DNA of 64,000 bases. It comes from Varanus komodoensis. Its lineage: Eukaryota > Chordata > Lepidosauria > Squamata > Varanidae. The notes under the pieces are model-generated. The model ran no database searches, was not told the DNA's origin, and saw only the letters and a program-made list of their open reading frames with translations. This document shows, one piece after another, positions 50,801 to 62,300 of the stretch. The DNA lies in contig NW_025335855.1 of assembly GCF_004798865.1 (NCBI RefSeq), positions 341,478-405,477 of the forward strand. The letters are read 5' to 3'. A program made the translations under genes and the position numbers. Position 1 is the stretch's first letter. Each line of letters starts with the position of its first letter.

Positions 50801-53800
50801 TCTCCTGGGCCCAAGGAAAGGTAGACTTTGATTATTTTCTCTTTGGAATAAACACAGAAAAGCAGTGGGCGCCCCGGGGTGCATGGATTGAGGCTGGGTC
50901 TTGATTCAGGGACACGAGTAATGGCTGCCCTTGTGGAATCACTTCCCACACGATAGACCTGCCCGGAGCGTTCGTGTGGCGGTGTCTTGGGCCCTGCTTC
51001 AGAGGACTTGTGTGGCTTGAAGGGATTACTTCCAGCACCACTAAACCCACGTAGCAAAACTTAATATTGACGTCTTTGTCACTAGGACACAGGAATGCAA
51101 ACGTCTGTGCTGAGGCTTTTGAACTGCTTGTTTCCGTTGGCACCCTGTTAACTCTTCAACTGTTAACTCTTCCCCAGATAAAGTGGGGGAAGGCCAGGTC
51201 AGGGGCCTGCTGTCTCCGGCCGTGTTCCAAGCACACATCAGCCCCGTGCTGCTGAAGCTGTTTGAGGTACACGAAGAACACGTCCGGATGGTGCTGCTCT
51301 CGCACCTGGATGCCTATGCAGAGCTGTTCACTCAGAAGGAGTTGAAAAACATCATTTTGCCACAGGTACGTACGGCAGACAAGAAAGTGGGAGTGGCATA
51401 TCCAGGAGGCGTCGCTTAAGACGACAGAGGCTGTCTGTTTCTGACATCGCTTTTTCTTTTTTTCCATTTCTGTACAGAAAGTTAATTCTGCCAGGTTCTG
51501 TCCTGCTTTCTCAGTCCTGCCACACTTTCCCCTTTCTCGCTCTGCTGGCTTGTGGACACACATGTGCACATACATGTATGCAGAGAAATGCCTTTCAGAT
51601 TGCTGTTCCCCACATTTTTCTGAATCCACCCTGAGCAGATGAGGAGCAATGTCCAAATTGCTACCCTTTTTTTTTTTTTTTTCAGGGATGATGGATTTTG
51701 CTTAAAACACACTGGATCAGTGAGTTGTGCCCTGCTAGAAGGGCTTTTCCCAAATGGTGGGATTCTCAAGAAGGCACTCTGGCAACCTGCAAATGTGGTT
51801 TCTCAGCTGAATGTGAGAAACAAGATAACAGTTGACGGCTTGTCCTTATTTTAGGTTTTACTGGGGCTGCGAGACACCAGTGACTCTTTGGTGGCCGTAA
51901 CCCTGCAGAGCTTAGGCGTGCTGGTCTCTCTCTTGGGGCCTGATGTTGTTGTGGGAGGCGACAGAACAAAGATCTTCAAAAGTTCGGCACCAAGTTTCAC
52001 TAAAACAGCGGACCTGTCCCCGGAAGGTAAGTATACGGCAGCCCCTGTTCTCCTGCATGCGAAATGCATGGAAACATTGCATTAATCTGGAGCCGTGATT
52101 CCAGCCGAGGCAGCATGCTCTCCATTCTGAATGCTGTGGTAATTATCTAGAGAAGGAAGCTGCAGGGTAACAGTCACTCCGTGGGGATTCTGCTGAGAGG
52201 AGGTGTGCGCCAGCTGTGTTCAATGAGTGTCTCATTTGGGTGTGTGTTGGTTTGAACTATCAGTTCTCAACTAAGGAAATATTTACATTATAGAATATCA
52301 CTTGGGAGTGCTTTGTGTAGCTTCCCTCTAAGTTCCTTTTCACTGTGATTTAGTACAAAGCTTATTGTCTGGGCGCTTGCTGAGCCAGCACAGAATTGGC
52401 CTTGCTACTGACTCTTCTCTGATGCTGGAAACGTTCCCTGGTTTACATGTGTGTGTGTATCTGCAGACATCTTCCACTTCAAGGATGGAAATTGAACTGC
52501 GGATCCTGGGATGCTTGTACATGATTATTTAGAGGATGTTTGATGTGCCAGGAGCACCTGCCCTCCCTGGGCTGTCCCTCCCCAAGCACCCCGTACCTGG
52601 AAAATTAAGTCAGAACAATCCAAGTGTACTTTGGGCACTAAAAATGACAAATTCCACTCAGCAATACATATATTCGGGGAGGCTGGCCTCAGTAAAGTGT
52701 GACAAAGGCCCTCTGTTCAGGGCCCAGAAATTTCAAGGCTACTAGATCAAGGTTTCTACTCAGAAAAACATAGTTCAGTTACCATGTTTTAATTTATTAA
52801 GATTACACAGACATAAATTAATAAAACAGGTTTTGAAGAATATTTTAGTATTTCGTTGCTATATTGTACCATAGTGCAAGCTGTCTGAGAGATTCACAGC
52901 AGTGAAATACAATAAAAATACCACAAAACTGTATCAAAGAACCATTAACCATTTAAACGGCGAAAACATACAGTGAAGAACAGCCCTGTAAGAGCACACC
53001 TGGAGCGAATAGCTCCCTTGGGTGCCGCGCCTCGCAGCCGGCGTGCTTCCATGCCCCGGGAGGCTGCTGGAAGGCCCGGGCCAGGTGCTGCCCCTCCGCG
53101 CTGATGGCTCAGGCGAGGCCGTCAGGATGGCCTGCAAGGTCTCTCCCACCCGGGGTGGCAGCCTCTCCCAGCGGTCCTGAAACTGCCCACCCAGTTTGGT
53201 GCAAAGATTTAAGTAATTATTTCCTATGCATTCCCTACTGCACAATGCTGTTTGTGAATCGTGTTACTTCCGTCAAATGCTTGTTGCTCGTGTCCTTGCA
53301 GATTCTCCCAGTCATGTACCAAGCTGCCAGAGAAATCTAATTTACCAGCCCTTGCAAAGTAACTCAAGCGTGTTCCTGAAGTGCCCCAACTCGGGCAATT
53401 TGACCTTCACCAACACAACTCATGTGCCGAGGCAAGATTCTCACATTGCCTTAAGAAAAGGTAACTCTGATCTGTTTCTGTTCTTGTTTTTTTCCGTAGA
53501 ACAGCCCTTGCTTCAAACAACGCCCGGAGGTTTTTTGCTACATCTGCTGGCTCAGCACCTATCTCAACTTGGCCGCTTGAAGCTGCAAACTAGCCTCTTC
53601 ATCTCCTTGAACATGGTTTCCTTCAAACTGGCTAGCAGAGGCTTAAAGCAGCAGGCCGAATAGCAGGCCAGATAAATGTTTTGATCCAGTGGGCAATTCA
53701 CCTTGGCATTCAGCTGTCGATTCCTAAGAGAAGCGTGCATGCGTGTGTGTGCGTGTGTTGGGGTGGAGGGGATGTCATTTCTTTTTCTGTAATTCGGGTT

Positions 53801-55748
53801 GTGAGACACGGGAAGGCATCCTTGGTCAAAGCAGGCGTGTGTGCTTTGTCTTCCACAGGGGAGCAAGACTCTGTGCATTTATACGGTGTTCCTGATAGGT
53901 TAACTGCCGCGAGGAACGGCGGAAGGGGCCCGCGTGCAGCTGAGCAGACGGCAGAGGAATGGCCCGACTGGAGTGAGTGCGAAGAGCCGGAGAACGAGAA
54001 GAACGCAGCTGTAGGTATCGCACGGAGTGAACGTTGCGACAGCAGCAGCCCCCGTTTTGCCAGTCTGGCTGTGGATGCGAAGCCCTGGGCGAACGCGGCT
54101 CTTGACGCCCACTCTGAACCCTCTTCGGGAAGCAGCCCCCGAGCGATGGGGCTGAATGACTTTATAGAGCTACAGCTGCCTCCAAATAAGTTTGAACTCA
54201 AGGAAGAATTTAGGACTCTCCCATGCAATGCCTCTCCAGTGCCCAGCAGCAGCAGCAGCAGCAGCAATGGGGTTGACCCGAGAGGCCGGCAAGGTGAACT
54301 CTGTGTCCCCAAAGCATCGTTTCTAGAAAGGTCTCCCAAGTTGGAATGTGGGTTGGGAGAGGAATTCATGATCCAGGTGAAGAGGAAGGAGTCGGAAGAT
54401 ACGGAGCTGGACTGGTTTGCCGACATGGTCCCCGAGATCAAACCATCCACTCTTTTGATTCTGCCAGAGCTGGGGTCCCATCCTGTCAATCATAGTACCT
54501 TAGACCCAGCTTCCGGCGCTGCACACAGTGCTCAGGAGATGCAGTTTTCTTCTAAATTTGCAGCTGCTGAAGTTACAGGGGTGAGTATTCGGACTCTTGG
54601 GATGGAGAGAAGCTAAGACATGAAGCTGTTCGTGTACAACCTGCGTTTCGATGAGGCAGTGAGAGATTTTGTCCGCTGCAGCTCTGGTTCCTGCGCGACA
54701 GCAGAGTGCTCTTGCCAGGCTTTAATGTTTCATCAAAAGGTTAAGTTGGAAAAGGGGGTCACCATGTGGGCCTGCTTTCGCGTGTGCGAGGGCACAAAAG
54801 CCAGAGCGCTCTAGGCGTGAACCGGTGCCTGCACTGCAGGCGTGGCGGCATGTCCCAGACCTCCCACCGTTCATCCAACGTGCTGGCTACCTTACCGGCA
54901 ATTTAGTATTTTTATTAGAACTATACTGTGAAAGAGGTCGAGTTGTTTCTCATGACGATGCCTCAAAAGGGAAGGGAGCATGGTGTCTGTGAGCAACACT
55001 GCAGCGACTGTGCGGCCCAGCTAGAAGAGCAAGGGGGCCAGCCTGGGCAAGGCGCTGGACTGAGGGCTCGCTGGAGCTTTTCATCTTGACTGGGGTGGCC
55101 CTTGTGAGCTAGGGACCAACGCGCGGCTGTCTGGCCCCCCGTCCTTGAAGTCTGCGCAATTATGCCTAGGGACAGGAGGGCATCTTGTCACATTGGAGAG
55201 CCAGTGTGGTGCCGTGGGTAAGCGCATGGGTCTGGGACTCAGGGGAGCTGGGTTCTTGTCCCCACTCAGCTATGGAGCCAGCTGAGTGATGCTGGGCCAG
55301 GCATGGAGCCTCAGCCCAGCCTACCCCACCGGGTTGTTGGGGGGCAAGATTGCGAACAGGCAGAGAATGATGTGAGCTGCCTCGAGTCCTTAAAAAAAGA
55401 AAATTGTGGGATATAAATCTAATAAATAAATAGGAAGAGAGTGCATTGAATAGTCAATAGATTCAGATCTTATGTAAGAAAAGTATACTTTTATTTTGTA
55501 TTATTTTTTGCATCAAAAAATGGTTCCACGAAAATAGCTTCTGAGGGCAACCACTTTGACCCATCTGTGGCTGCCTCAGGGCCATGGCAGGAAGACTGAG
55601 CTGCGGTTCCCCCACCAATGCAGCGCGGCTGCTAGATCATTACTGATTTTGCTGGCATGGTTAATGCTTTTACCGTTAATTCTAGGTGGACGTTGTTGGC
55701 TGGGAAGAAGAGGAGGACCTGCATTGGGAAGATGGCACCAACTGGTGA
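38814..55748 (+). CDS. SCYL3: SCYL3 (PACE-1) pseudokinase, complete
   Basis: SCY1-like pseudokinase that associates with Golgi and leading-edge membranes and binds ezrin. Coding exons: 38814-38978, 39609-39794, 41223-41336, 42462-42518, 47852-47954, 49228-49339, 49748-49825, 50681-50820, 51178-51365, 51855-52026, 53302-53460, 53859-54580, 55686-55748. These give 2,259 nt and about 752 residues, close to mammalian SCYL3 (about 740). All introns are GT-AG and all phases join. The start MGSESSAL keeps the Gly2 myristoylation context of the family. The kinase-like domain covers roughly residues 1-250. Catalytic motifs are degenerate (HDRGNLTHNN for the HRD loop, KLGG where DFG is expected), consistent with a pseudokinase. 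A helical HEAT-like part follows ([38 protein letters not shown]). The region from 53302 is poorly conserved but keeps [37 protein letters not shown] and the acidic end [16 protein letters not shown] donor-like AAG/GTAATG overlaps the ATG; I take the ATG as the start. Confidence 0.95.
40053..40250 (+). mobile_element. tRNA-derived MIR-like SINE
   Basis: GCCAGTGTGGTCTGGGGATT (A-box part), GGTCTGGCTTCTGGTCCCC (B-box part), then GAGTGACCATGGCCAGTCA, CACAGGGTCGTTGTTGTGAG GATGAAGTGGAG and an AT-rich tail. It lies in a SCYL3 intron. Confidence 0.75.
42642..45836 (+). mobile_element. BovB (RTE) LINE, nearly full length
   Basis: About 3.2 kb, the normal length of BovB, from AGATCACTGCCTTGTCGTGG to TCGGACACAACTTCGCATCT and (AAC)n. 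It lies in the sense orientation within the SCYL3 intron between 42518 and 47852. Pieces of one ORF2 in order: endonuclease ([35 protein letters not shown]), linker ([11 protein letters not shown]), reverse transcriptase ([43 protein letters not shown]) and C-terminal domain ([25 protein letters not shown]). The frame is broken about five times (near 43445, 43970, 44510, a TAG at 44972-44974, and about 45180), so it is dead. BovB is known for horizontal spread among squamates, ruminants and ticks. Confidence 0.95.
45837..46175. other. SCYL3 intron, AT-rich, no recognised element
   Basis: Follows the BovB tail; no repeat or gene seen. Confidence 0.5.
46176..47190. other. G+C-rich unclassified block in a SCYL3 intron
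   Basis: About 1 kb clearly richer in G+C than its neighbours, purine-rich on the plus strand (many AGGCA/GGCAAG words). Frames of 130-160 codons overlap on both strands, as expected from composition. No family motif was recognised. Probably an unclassified old repeat. Confidence 0.3.
47196..47420 (-). mobile_element. CR1-type LINE 3' end
   Basis: GATTCAGAGAAGTATAGAGC TGGAAGGGGCC ... GGGTCCAACC ... GTTTACACCATCCCACTAAG is the antisense of the LINE ending 'GGTTGGACC..GATGGCC...CCCTTCCAGCTCTATACTTCT'. Upstream in the element, GACCTGACGGGGGAACCAG and GATACCAGGAAAAGTTTCCT CACTGTCAGAG also fit. Confidence 0.65.
47425..47825 (-). mobile_element. LINE reverse-transcriptase fragment, possibly L2-like
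   Basis: The minus strand reads [14 protein letters not shown], then [20 protein letters not shown] and [20 protein letters not shown] fits the LINE reverse-transcriptase block after the catalytic site. The element ends about 25 bases from the acceptor of the SCYL3 exon at 47852. Confidence 0.5.
48140..48325 (+). mobile_element. CR1-type LINE 3' UTR end
   Basis: GCCTGCTGAATGACGTGCCC TTCGGCCCGATCCAGCACTG matches the sense version of the terminus found antisense at 35226 and 57241 ('GGGCTTTTGGGCTAATCCAG CGTGGCTTC'). There is no coding part. Confidence 0.45.
51667..51682. repeat. T16 homopolymer in a SCYL3 intron
   Basis: Sixteen consecutive T, immediately followed by CAG. It looks like a strong acceptor but precedes no conserved exon. 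Confidence 0.9.
54245..54265 (+). repeat. SCYL3: (AGC)7 run coding for seven serines in SCYL3
   Basis: Seven AGC triplets in frame in the large penultimate coding exon, giving a polyserine run in the poorly conserved linker. It is likely length-variable. Confidence 0.9.
55196..55436 (+). mobile_element. tRNA-derived MIR-like SINE, full length
   Basis: AGAGCCAGTGTGGTGCCGTG GGTAAGCGC (A box), GAGCTGGGTTCTTGTCCCCA (B box), CAGCTATGGAGCC, GTTGTTGGGGGGCAAGATTG and the LINE-related tail GAGCTGCCTCGAGTCCTT ... GGATATAAATCTAATAAATA. It lies in the last SCYL3 intron. Confidence 0.8.
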
Positions 55749-55946
55749 GGCGGCCGGCCATGGGCTCTGCGGGCGAAGTCTCTCCAAGGCCCACTGCGCA
55801 AGCACGCACGAATTCGCTGTTTTTGCAGCCTGCACAGGTGCTTGCCTTTCTTTCTTGCAATGCAGATACTAAACCTAGGGAGGGCCTCCTGCCCCACGTG
55901 CTGAAGAGGCAGGCGTCACTGGATGAAGATACTGCAGATGCGTGAT

Positions 55947-55952
55947 TTTATT
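55947..55952 (-). terminator. FIRRM: FIRRM poly(A) signal
   Basis: TTTATT on the plus strand, so AATAAA on the minus strand. It is the first one downstream of the FIRRM stop (about 435 bases on). It lies inside the SCYL3 3' UTR. Confidence 0.55.
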
Positions 55953-55989
55953 TTTCCACAATTATTATTGTTTGTGGAATTCTAGGGAA

Positions 55990-55995
55990 AATAAA
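55990..55995 (+). terminator. SCYL3: SCYL3 poly(A) signal
   Basis: First clear AATAAA after the SCYL3 stop (about 240 bases on), followed by a GT-rich TGTCTGTGTAC element around 56016-56026. Confidence 0.7.
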
Positions 55996-56386
55996 TGGAT
56001 AATCCACTAACCCAATGTCTGTGTACACTATTTTTCTGAGAACCGGGCCACTGCATGGTTCTGATTCCACCAGTGAACACGCAAGATTTTGGGATGTGTT
56101 TACAAAGCTGTAGGTATAATGTAAGCAGTTGTGGACAAGAGAACAGTACACATGGGCATTTATGCTTAGTCCTTGTTCACTTGCTTATGGTAAATGATGA
56201 TTTTCTGCCTTTACTTTCTGGTTCAGCAAGCCCACAAAACCTTGCATAAATAAATACCATGAACATACAACACAGTAACTAGACTCCGGACCACCACCGG
56301 CCAGCCGGGTTGCTGCTCTGGCTTCTGGCAGTGGGGCCTGGGGAGAGCTGCCCTGGCCGTCTGCAGGGGGAGAGGACGCGGCCCGG

Positions 56387-59300
56387 TCAGCACACACGGC
56401 TCCTCAAGGTGTCCAGCGTGCTCTGCATCGCCGCCAGCTTCCGGGCGAGCCAGGGGGGCGGGGGGCCCTTCTGCAGCAGCTGCTTCATGAGCTCCAGCAT
56501 CTCCTCGGCAGTGTCCACGGCAGACTTGTATTCGGCCTCGCGGGGAGAGGAGGAGTGGGCTCTTTCGGGGGAGGGCTGCAGATCGGAAACAGCAGCAACA
56601 AGACATGTGAAGCTCTGAAGCAGAGAGAGGTTAGCAAAGGCGAGTGATGTCATGCCGCCGCCGCCAGGCCCAGCAGGGCTGCACAGAGGAAGCTGCTCTG
56701 ATGCGCAGGCGCTAAGTGCGCAGGCGCTAATCTCCCGGGAGGCAGGGCACTCCACCGGGTGCACCGCACAAGCCTGTGTCCCAGCCCTAGAAGAGGCAGG
56801 CCAGCGGATTCTTGGCTCCTTTTCGGCTCCTATCCTGGCTAAATCCCTGCTGTACAGGCAGTGGGGCCGCCCAGAGTTGCTTAAATGGAGTTTCTTACAA
56901 ACAGGATTTAAGATGTCCTGACTTGCTACTGTTTGGTCAGACTACTAGAAGACTGCTTCTGGCCTCCTGCTGATTTCTTAGGCAAACAAAACCATTTCTT
57001 ACAATGATCCAGCATGGGCCACTTGACAGTAACAGTAGTGATCTAGTCACAAAGTCAGTATCTGGGAAGAGGCTGTTACTCAGTAGTCTTGAAAGGCGTC
57101 TCAAAACAGCTGTTGCCGTTTTAAAGTGGCCCGCAAACAACTCGGCTGGCTAGTGTGAAGCTGAGATTCTGTAGTCCCTTCCGTGCAAAGGCCTTTTCCC
57201 AAGGAACTGCCATGGTCAAAAGGTTTTGCAAGAATCGGATCTGAATACAACGATCTAGGAGAAGCCACGCTGGATTAGCCCAAAAGCCCATCCAGCCCAG
57301 CACTCCCATGGGGTGGCAAACCAGCTGCCCACAGGCCCCCGCCAGCAGGATGGGCGCAGGACCGCCAACCGTCTCCGCGAGCGCTGTGCAGCAGGCACAC
57401 GCCACCTCTGGCCCAGGAGGGAGCCCGTGGTCAGCAAGGCCAGTAGCCACCGACAGCCGCCTGGCTCGTGAATCTCTCCGGCCTGCTTTTAAAGCCGTCC
57501 AGGTCAGTGGCCACCAGCACTTCCCATGGCAGGGAAGCCACAGCGCAGCCACACACTGCGTGGAGGAGGACTTCCTTTGATCTGTCCTAAAGCTCCCACC
57601 AGTCGGCTTCACGGGATGGCCCCGGGCCCCAGCGTTACGGGACAGGGAGCAAAACAACTCCTGGTCCACTTTCTCCACACCACACATTACTTCAAACACC
57701 TGGCTTTAAACTGGCTGAAGATGCTGTGCTGAAAGGTAAAAATAAACAACGTGTGCAGGCTTTCTTCACCCAGTACCGCCACCTCCTCAATTAGAAGGGC
57801 AGGCGAGAACTCCTTTCTCGCTGGACAAATGCCAGGCTGATGCCGTCTCCCTTGTGACAGGGCAAGACTTTTCAGGCTAGCAGGAGTTCACACAGAATTC
57901 GACATTACTGAAAAGGTTAGAATACTATAACTGCGTCCAGTATTTCTGTCAGAAGATGCAACTCGGCTGGGCGCTTGCATGTTCAGTTGCCATGGGTGTT
58001 GACTACAGCTGTGACCACTCACTTCACATACTACTTCCATTTATTTAGGTTGCTACAAATGTGTGCTACAAATTAGCCCTAAATTTTCTGTGCAACTCTG
58101 TAAAAACCCAAGTTAATATGCAGGTGGCGATCACCTGCTGCATTAAAGGTCTCCCACAAGACTGCAACATACCTGTAAGATCAGGGCCCTTTGTCTGTCT
58201 GCTGACACTTCCTGTAAGCGGCACCTAAGCAGAGCATCTTCATCTTTCATGCGTTCTGCTCTGGCTTCTGCTGTCTCGTCTATGTGGTAGTCCTGAGAGA
58301 AAAGCGAAGCAAACGGGCACAGGAGTAAGCAAGCGGCTATGTGGCAAATCCCTGTTGCCTTTGCAGAAGTTGGCTCAGTTTGCCCCAGGTGAAGTGCTCA
58401 TCCGACCTGTAGGATCACCTGCAGGACCAGGAAGGAGGCTTAAGGAGAGAGGGGCCGGCATTAGCTCCTGGGGTTAAAAGTCTAAGAGGCTCTGAATTAA
58501 GCTGTGTGCCAATGCAGCCCCGATAACTCTGATTTTATTAATTTTGACTTAGCTGCCTTGCAATCTAGTTTTGGGCGCACAGAACTGGGCCGGCAGAAGT
58601 TGACTCCGCTCCTCCCCACAGCATCCTTGCAGTCCCCTAAAAATGGGCATGCAAAAGTTTCGGGGACCTGCTGAATTGGCTGCCATGCATTTTAGACGGA
58701 AATCCATCAGTGGGAGCATCTCTCTGAGCAGAACTCTTTCATTAATGGCTCCAACATCCCGTATGTCTTGATTATAGCAAAGAGAGAGCATGCATGCTTA
58801 TTTGGAAGACATTAATTTCAAAAAGGAAAGCTGTTGTCAGCAGCAGAGCATCAATTTAATGTAAAAATACCTTTGACAGGAAGCGAACCACCGTGCTTTT
58901 TATTTCTTCATTGTTCAGACACTGGGGAAGCAGGTTTTCGTGGCTGGTTCCCTTGATTGAAAAATGGGAGGGAAGTTCAAACAGAATCCAACTGGGCTAA
59001 GCAGTCACTCCTGCAGGAGCAAGAATCCAGGGAAATCCAACAATGGCTATGAAATGACTGCAAACTCGGCACACGTGGGCCTTATTTTGAAAGCGCATGA
59101 GTGGCCTCAGCTGGGGCCGAAGCCTCCTGCGCCTTCCCGAGTCAAGCAGCCCAGCCAGCACATCCTGTCGGGGAACCCTGAACCGGGAGGCCCCTGGAGC
59201 TGCGCCCCGATCTTGTCCAGTCTGCAGGAGGCATCTGCCCCGCACAAATCGGCTTCCTGTCCCTGCATGACATTTTAGCTTGGCCAACGTGAGGAGGAGC

Positions 59301-62300
59301 AGCAAAGATGCCTGCTCTTGCTGCTGCTGCTTGGTGCAGCTGCAGCTTAAACGAGGCCTTGAGGGAAGGGATGTGCCCCTGCAGCCCAGCTCCTTCAGGA
59401 GCGAGGCCTGGTCCTTTCACTGCCGCCAAGTCCCCACCGCGGGTCCCTTCCCCAGCGAGCCTCCTGCAAAGCGTTGCTGTGGGGAAGGTCCATCTTGCTC
59501 TCCGGCTCCAGGGCTACTGTGGCTGCGCATTTATGAGCCACCTGCAAACAACTTGGCCAGCTTGCGACCTTTTCAGTCCAATGAGAGAGTTAAGTGTGGA
59601 CTTTGCAGGACTAAGCCTCCGTTTTCCAAGAGTGAAAAGCACCGGGTGGGACTTTCCTTACCTCTGCAAACTGAGTGAACGCTTCCACGGCATGCTGTTG
59701 AATCAGCCAGCTGCCACTGGCCAACAAAGAGGAGAACAAGCAGGACAGCTTGGGCAGAACCTGTTCCTAACCAACGAATTACTGGATTATCATTTGTATT
59801 TCGAGTCAATGCGTCCCCATTTCTCTTATTGATGCGTTTCCTATAATAACTAGACAGGCAGCCTAGCCAAAGCTCCCTGAATTACACCCGCAGGAAGTCC
59901 GTGGCGCGCACTGCCTGAGCAAACAAAAAACAAAAGCAGTCTGGGTTTCTCGCTGTCCAGAATAAAACAACAAACATGTCTGCAATGCAGCAGCCACACC
60001 GTTGAAATGCCTACATTAGGCTAACCCACAATGTTCGAGAGGAGACTAAATTCTAGAAACGACTTGACTTACAATAACCTCAGTGGCAAGTCCAGGGACA
60101 GAGTGACCTCAATGGACATACTGCGGGGTCCCGGGGCTACCATGGGAACTTGAGAAGTCTTGGGAACTCGAATTTGCATGGTTCAAGTACTCTGGATTAA
60201 CCCAGAGCACCCACGACTGAAAAATAATCTCGCTACTTGAGTCCCCGACTCCTCATATCCACCGGTCAAGGGTACCAATGGGAGGAAACAATGATCCAGG
60301 GCATTTACCTGGAAATTTGGTGGAATGATGGCTTTCCCCATTGAAGAGAGAAAGTCTAGGGTGGCCATGAGAAGGTGGTCTGGGGGATTCAGCTGGAGCA
60401 GCGACACTTGCAGTGCGAGGATCTACGGGAAGTAAAAATGAACAGACTGAACATCATGACCATTCCTGCACTGCGTCTACACCCGGCAGTTAGATATACT
60501 CCTCTTGCAAGGAACCCAAGGCAGCGAGCAAAGTCCTCCTCGGCATGACAGCCCGGTGAGGGAGGTGAGGCTGAGAGGGAGCACCTGGCCCAGTCGCCCA
60601 GCGTGCCTCGTGGCCGAGTGGGGACTCAACGTGGATCCCCGAAGCCTCAGTCAACACGCATCACTAAAGCAGTTTGTTCCACTGAGCATGTGCAGGATGG
60701 TCCATTAAGAGACCAGGATTCAAGAGAAGGTGCACACTGCTCCTGCGAAACAATTCCTTTGTGCAAGCAGGAAATTCTGTAGGAAAAAGCCTTTTCCCAA
60801 GGCAAAAGGATTCCTCCCTCCGGCCATCCCAGGTTCATGTGGCAGAAGGTGCAAACTGCAGCTACAAGGTCACTACCCAGCAATCTTATGAAGTACAGAA
60901 ACTCGAATTCTGACGCTGCATATTGAGGACCAGAGATTATAAGGGAGCGAGAGAACAGAAATTATGAACGCAAACAACACTCTCATCCAGTAGGGTGAAG
61001 GCTCCCTCCGTGACAGCAGCATGACGGGGCAACGCTTCTGCCATATGCAGCAGAAACTGGCTTGAGGAGTGACCTGCTTCACGCGCATCACGCAGCTGCT
61101 TACCTGAATCAGCAGCTGTGGCTCTAACATCTGGATGAAGAGCTGCAGAAGGCAGAGCGTCCCACAAAAGGCCTGCTGCAGGCAGGGCAAGCTGGAGACC
61201 TGCACCGGACAAAGAGCGCCTGCTAGGGCCTCGCAGCAGCCACGCTCCTGCTTAACTCAGCAAAGCAGCTCCCGGAACTGCCGACATCAGGGCTGGCCTT
61301 GGATCACCCTAATCGCCAAATCCGAGCCAGCTCCACTTGCCGGGAGAGGCTCCCCCATGCCTGTGCGGGTCCATGAGGCTCGGCACCGACTGGTTCGCAC
61401 GCGATGGTTAGCCGAGGGCGACTGTGACGGCAGCAGCCCTCCCGCCCCCACCGTCGCGCTTCTCCCCCCCGCGGCCCCCCACTCACTTGCGCAAGGGGAG
61501 AATAAGAAAGGCGAGCGGCCAGAGGGGGAAAGACGAGAGAGAGAGAAGGCAGCGTGTGCCAAAACCAGCAAGTGCGCAATGTGCGTGTCTGCGTGTGCGC
61601 GCACGCAGACACACACAAGAGTGGGGGGGGCTGCTCTCCCCCACAGAGCCAGCACAGCATTTTAAAATCCCAGGTGCTCCCAAGAGCCCCGAGAGGCTGG
61701 GGGCCCCGTCTGAGAGAGTAAATTCTGCCGCTCAGGTGGTGGCTTGCTCCGGCCACCGCAGCCAAAGACACCCGCAAGAGCTACCACTCCTCCTCTCCCC
61801 GCCTCCCACAAGTAAAGACAGACGCCCCCAGACACACCCCCCCCCCCAGATATATCCTGCCTCTTGTGGGGAACGGAGGGCAAGATGAGAGAACAGCACG
61901 GAGGGGAAGAGAGGGCGCCCTCACCTGAGCAGGCGGCAAGGCTCCCAGGAGCTGGCGAAGGGTGTCGACCAGTGTGGCTCGCTGTCCCTCCTCCAGCGCC
62001 TCTCCAGCGGTCTGGCACGCCGACAGCAAGGCCGCGAGGGCAGCGTTCTGGCAGCACAGGGGACATTGTGAGGGGTTAGGGACACCGGCTACGCTGCGCG
62101 CGAGCGCACAGACCCGGCCAAGGCGTGCGTCTGAACAGGCCAGGTTCTGCGAGTTGGGTGCCCCAAAGGCCAGGCAAATATGCAGAAACCAGGTAAGTTT
62201 TTCCGCTGGAACAATGAAAGCAAATCAACTACGCTTCCTTCCGGTCGCACCTTTTGATCCCTGGAAGGACTAACCGAATCGCAAACCGTTGCCAGAACTG

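Noticed and set aside
51640-51854. Extra SCYL3 exon after the T16CAG acceptor-like sequence
   Set aside because: The codons before the next true acceptor (51855) do not match SCYL3, and the exons at 51178-51365 and 51855-52026 already join in phase 0 with conserved protein.
53710-54489. 259-codon minus-strand frame
   Set aside because: It is the shadow of the large SCYL3 coding exon, whose plus-strand reading has conserved motifs.
55196-55436. tRNA gene
   Set aside because: A- and B-box-like sequences are present, but no cloverleaf can be drawn and a LINE-type tail follows, so it is a SINE. The same holds for 40053 and 60480.
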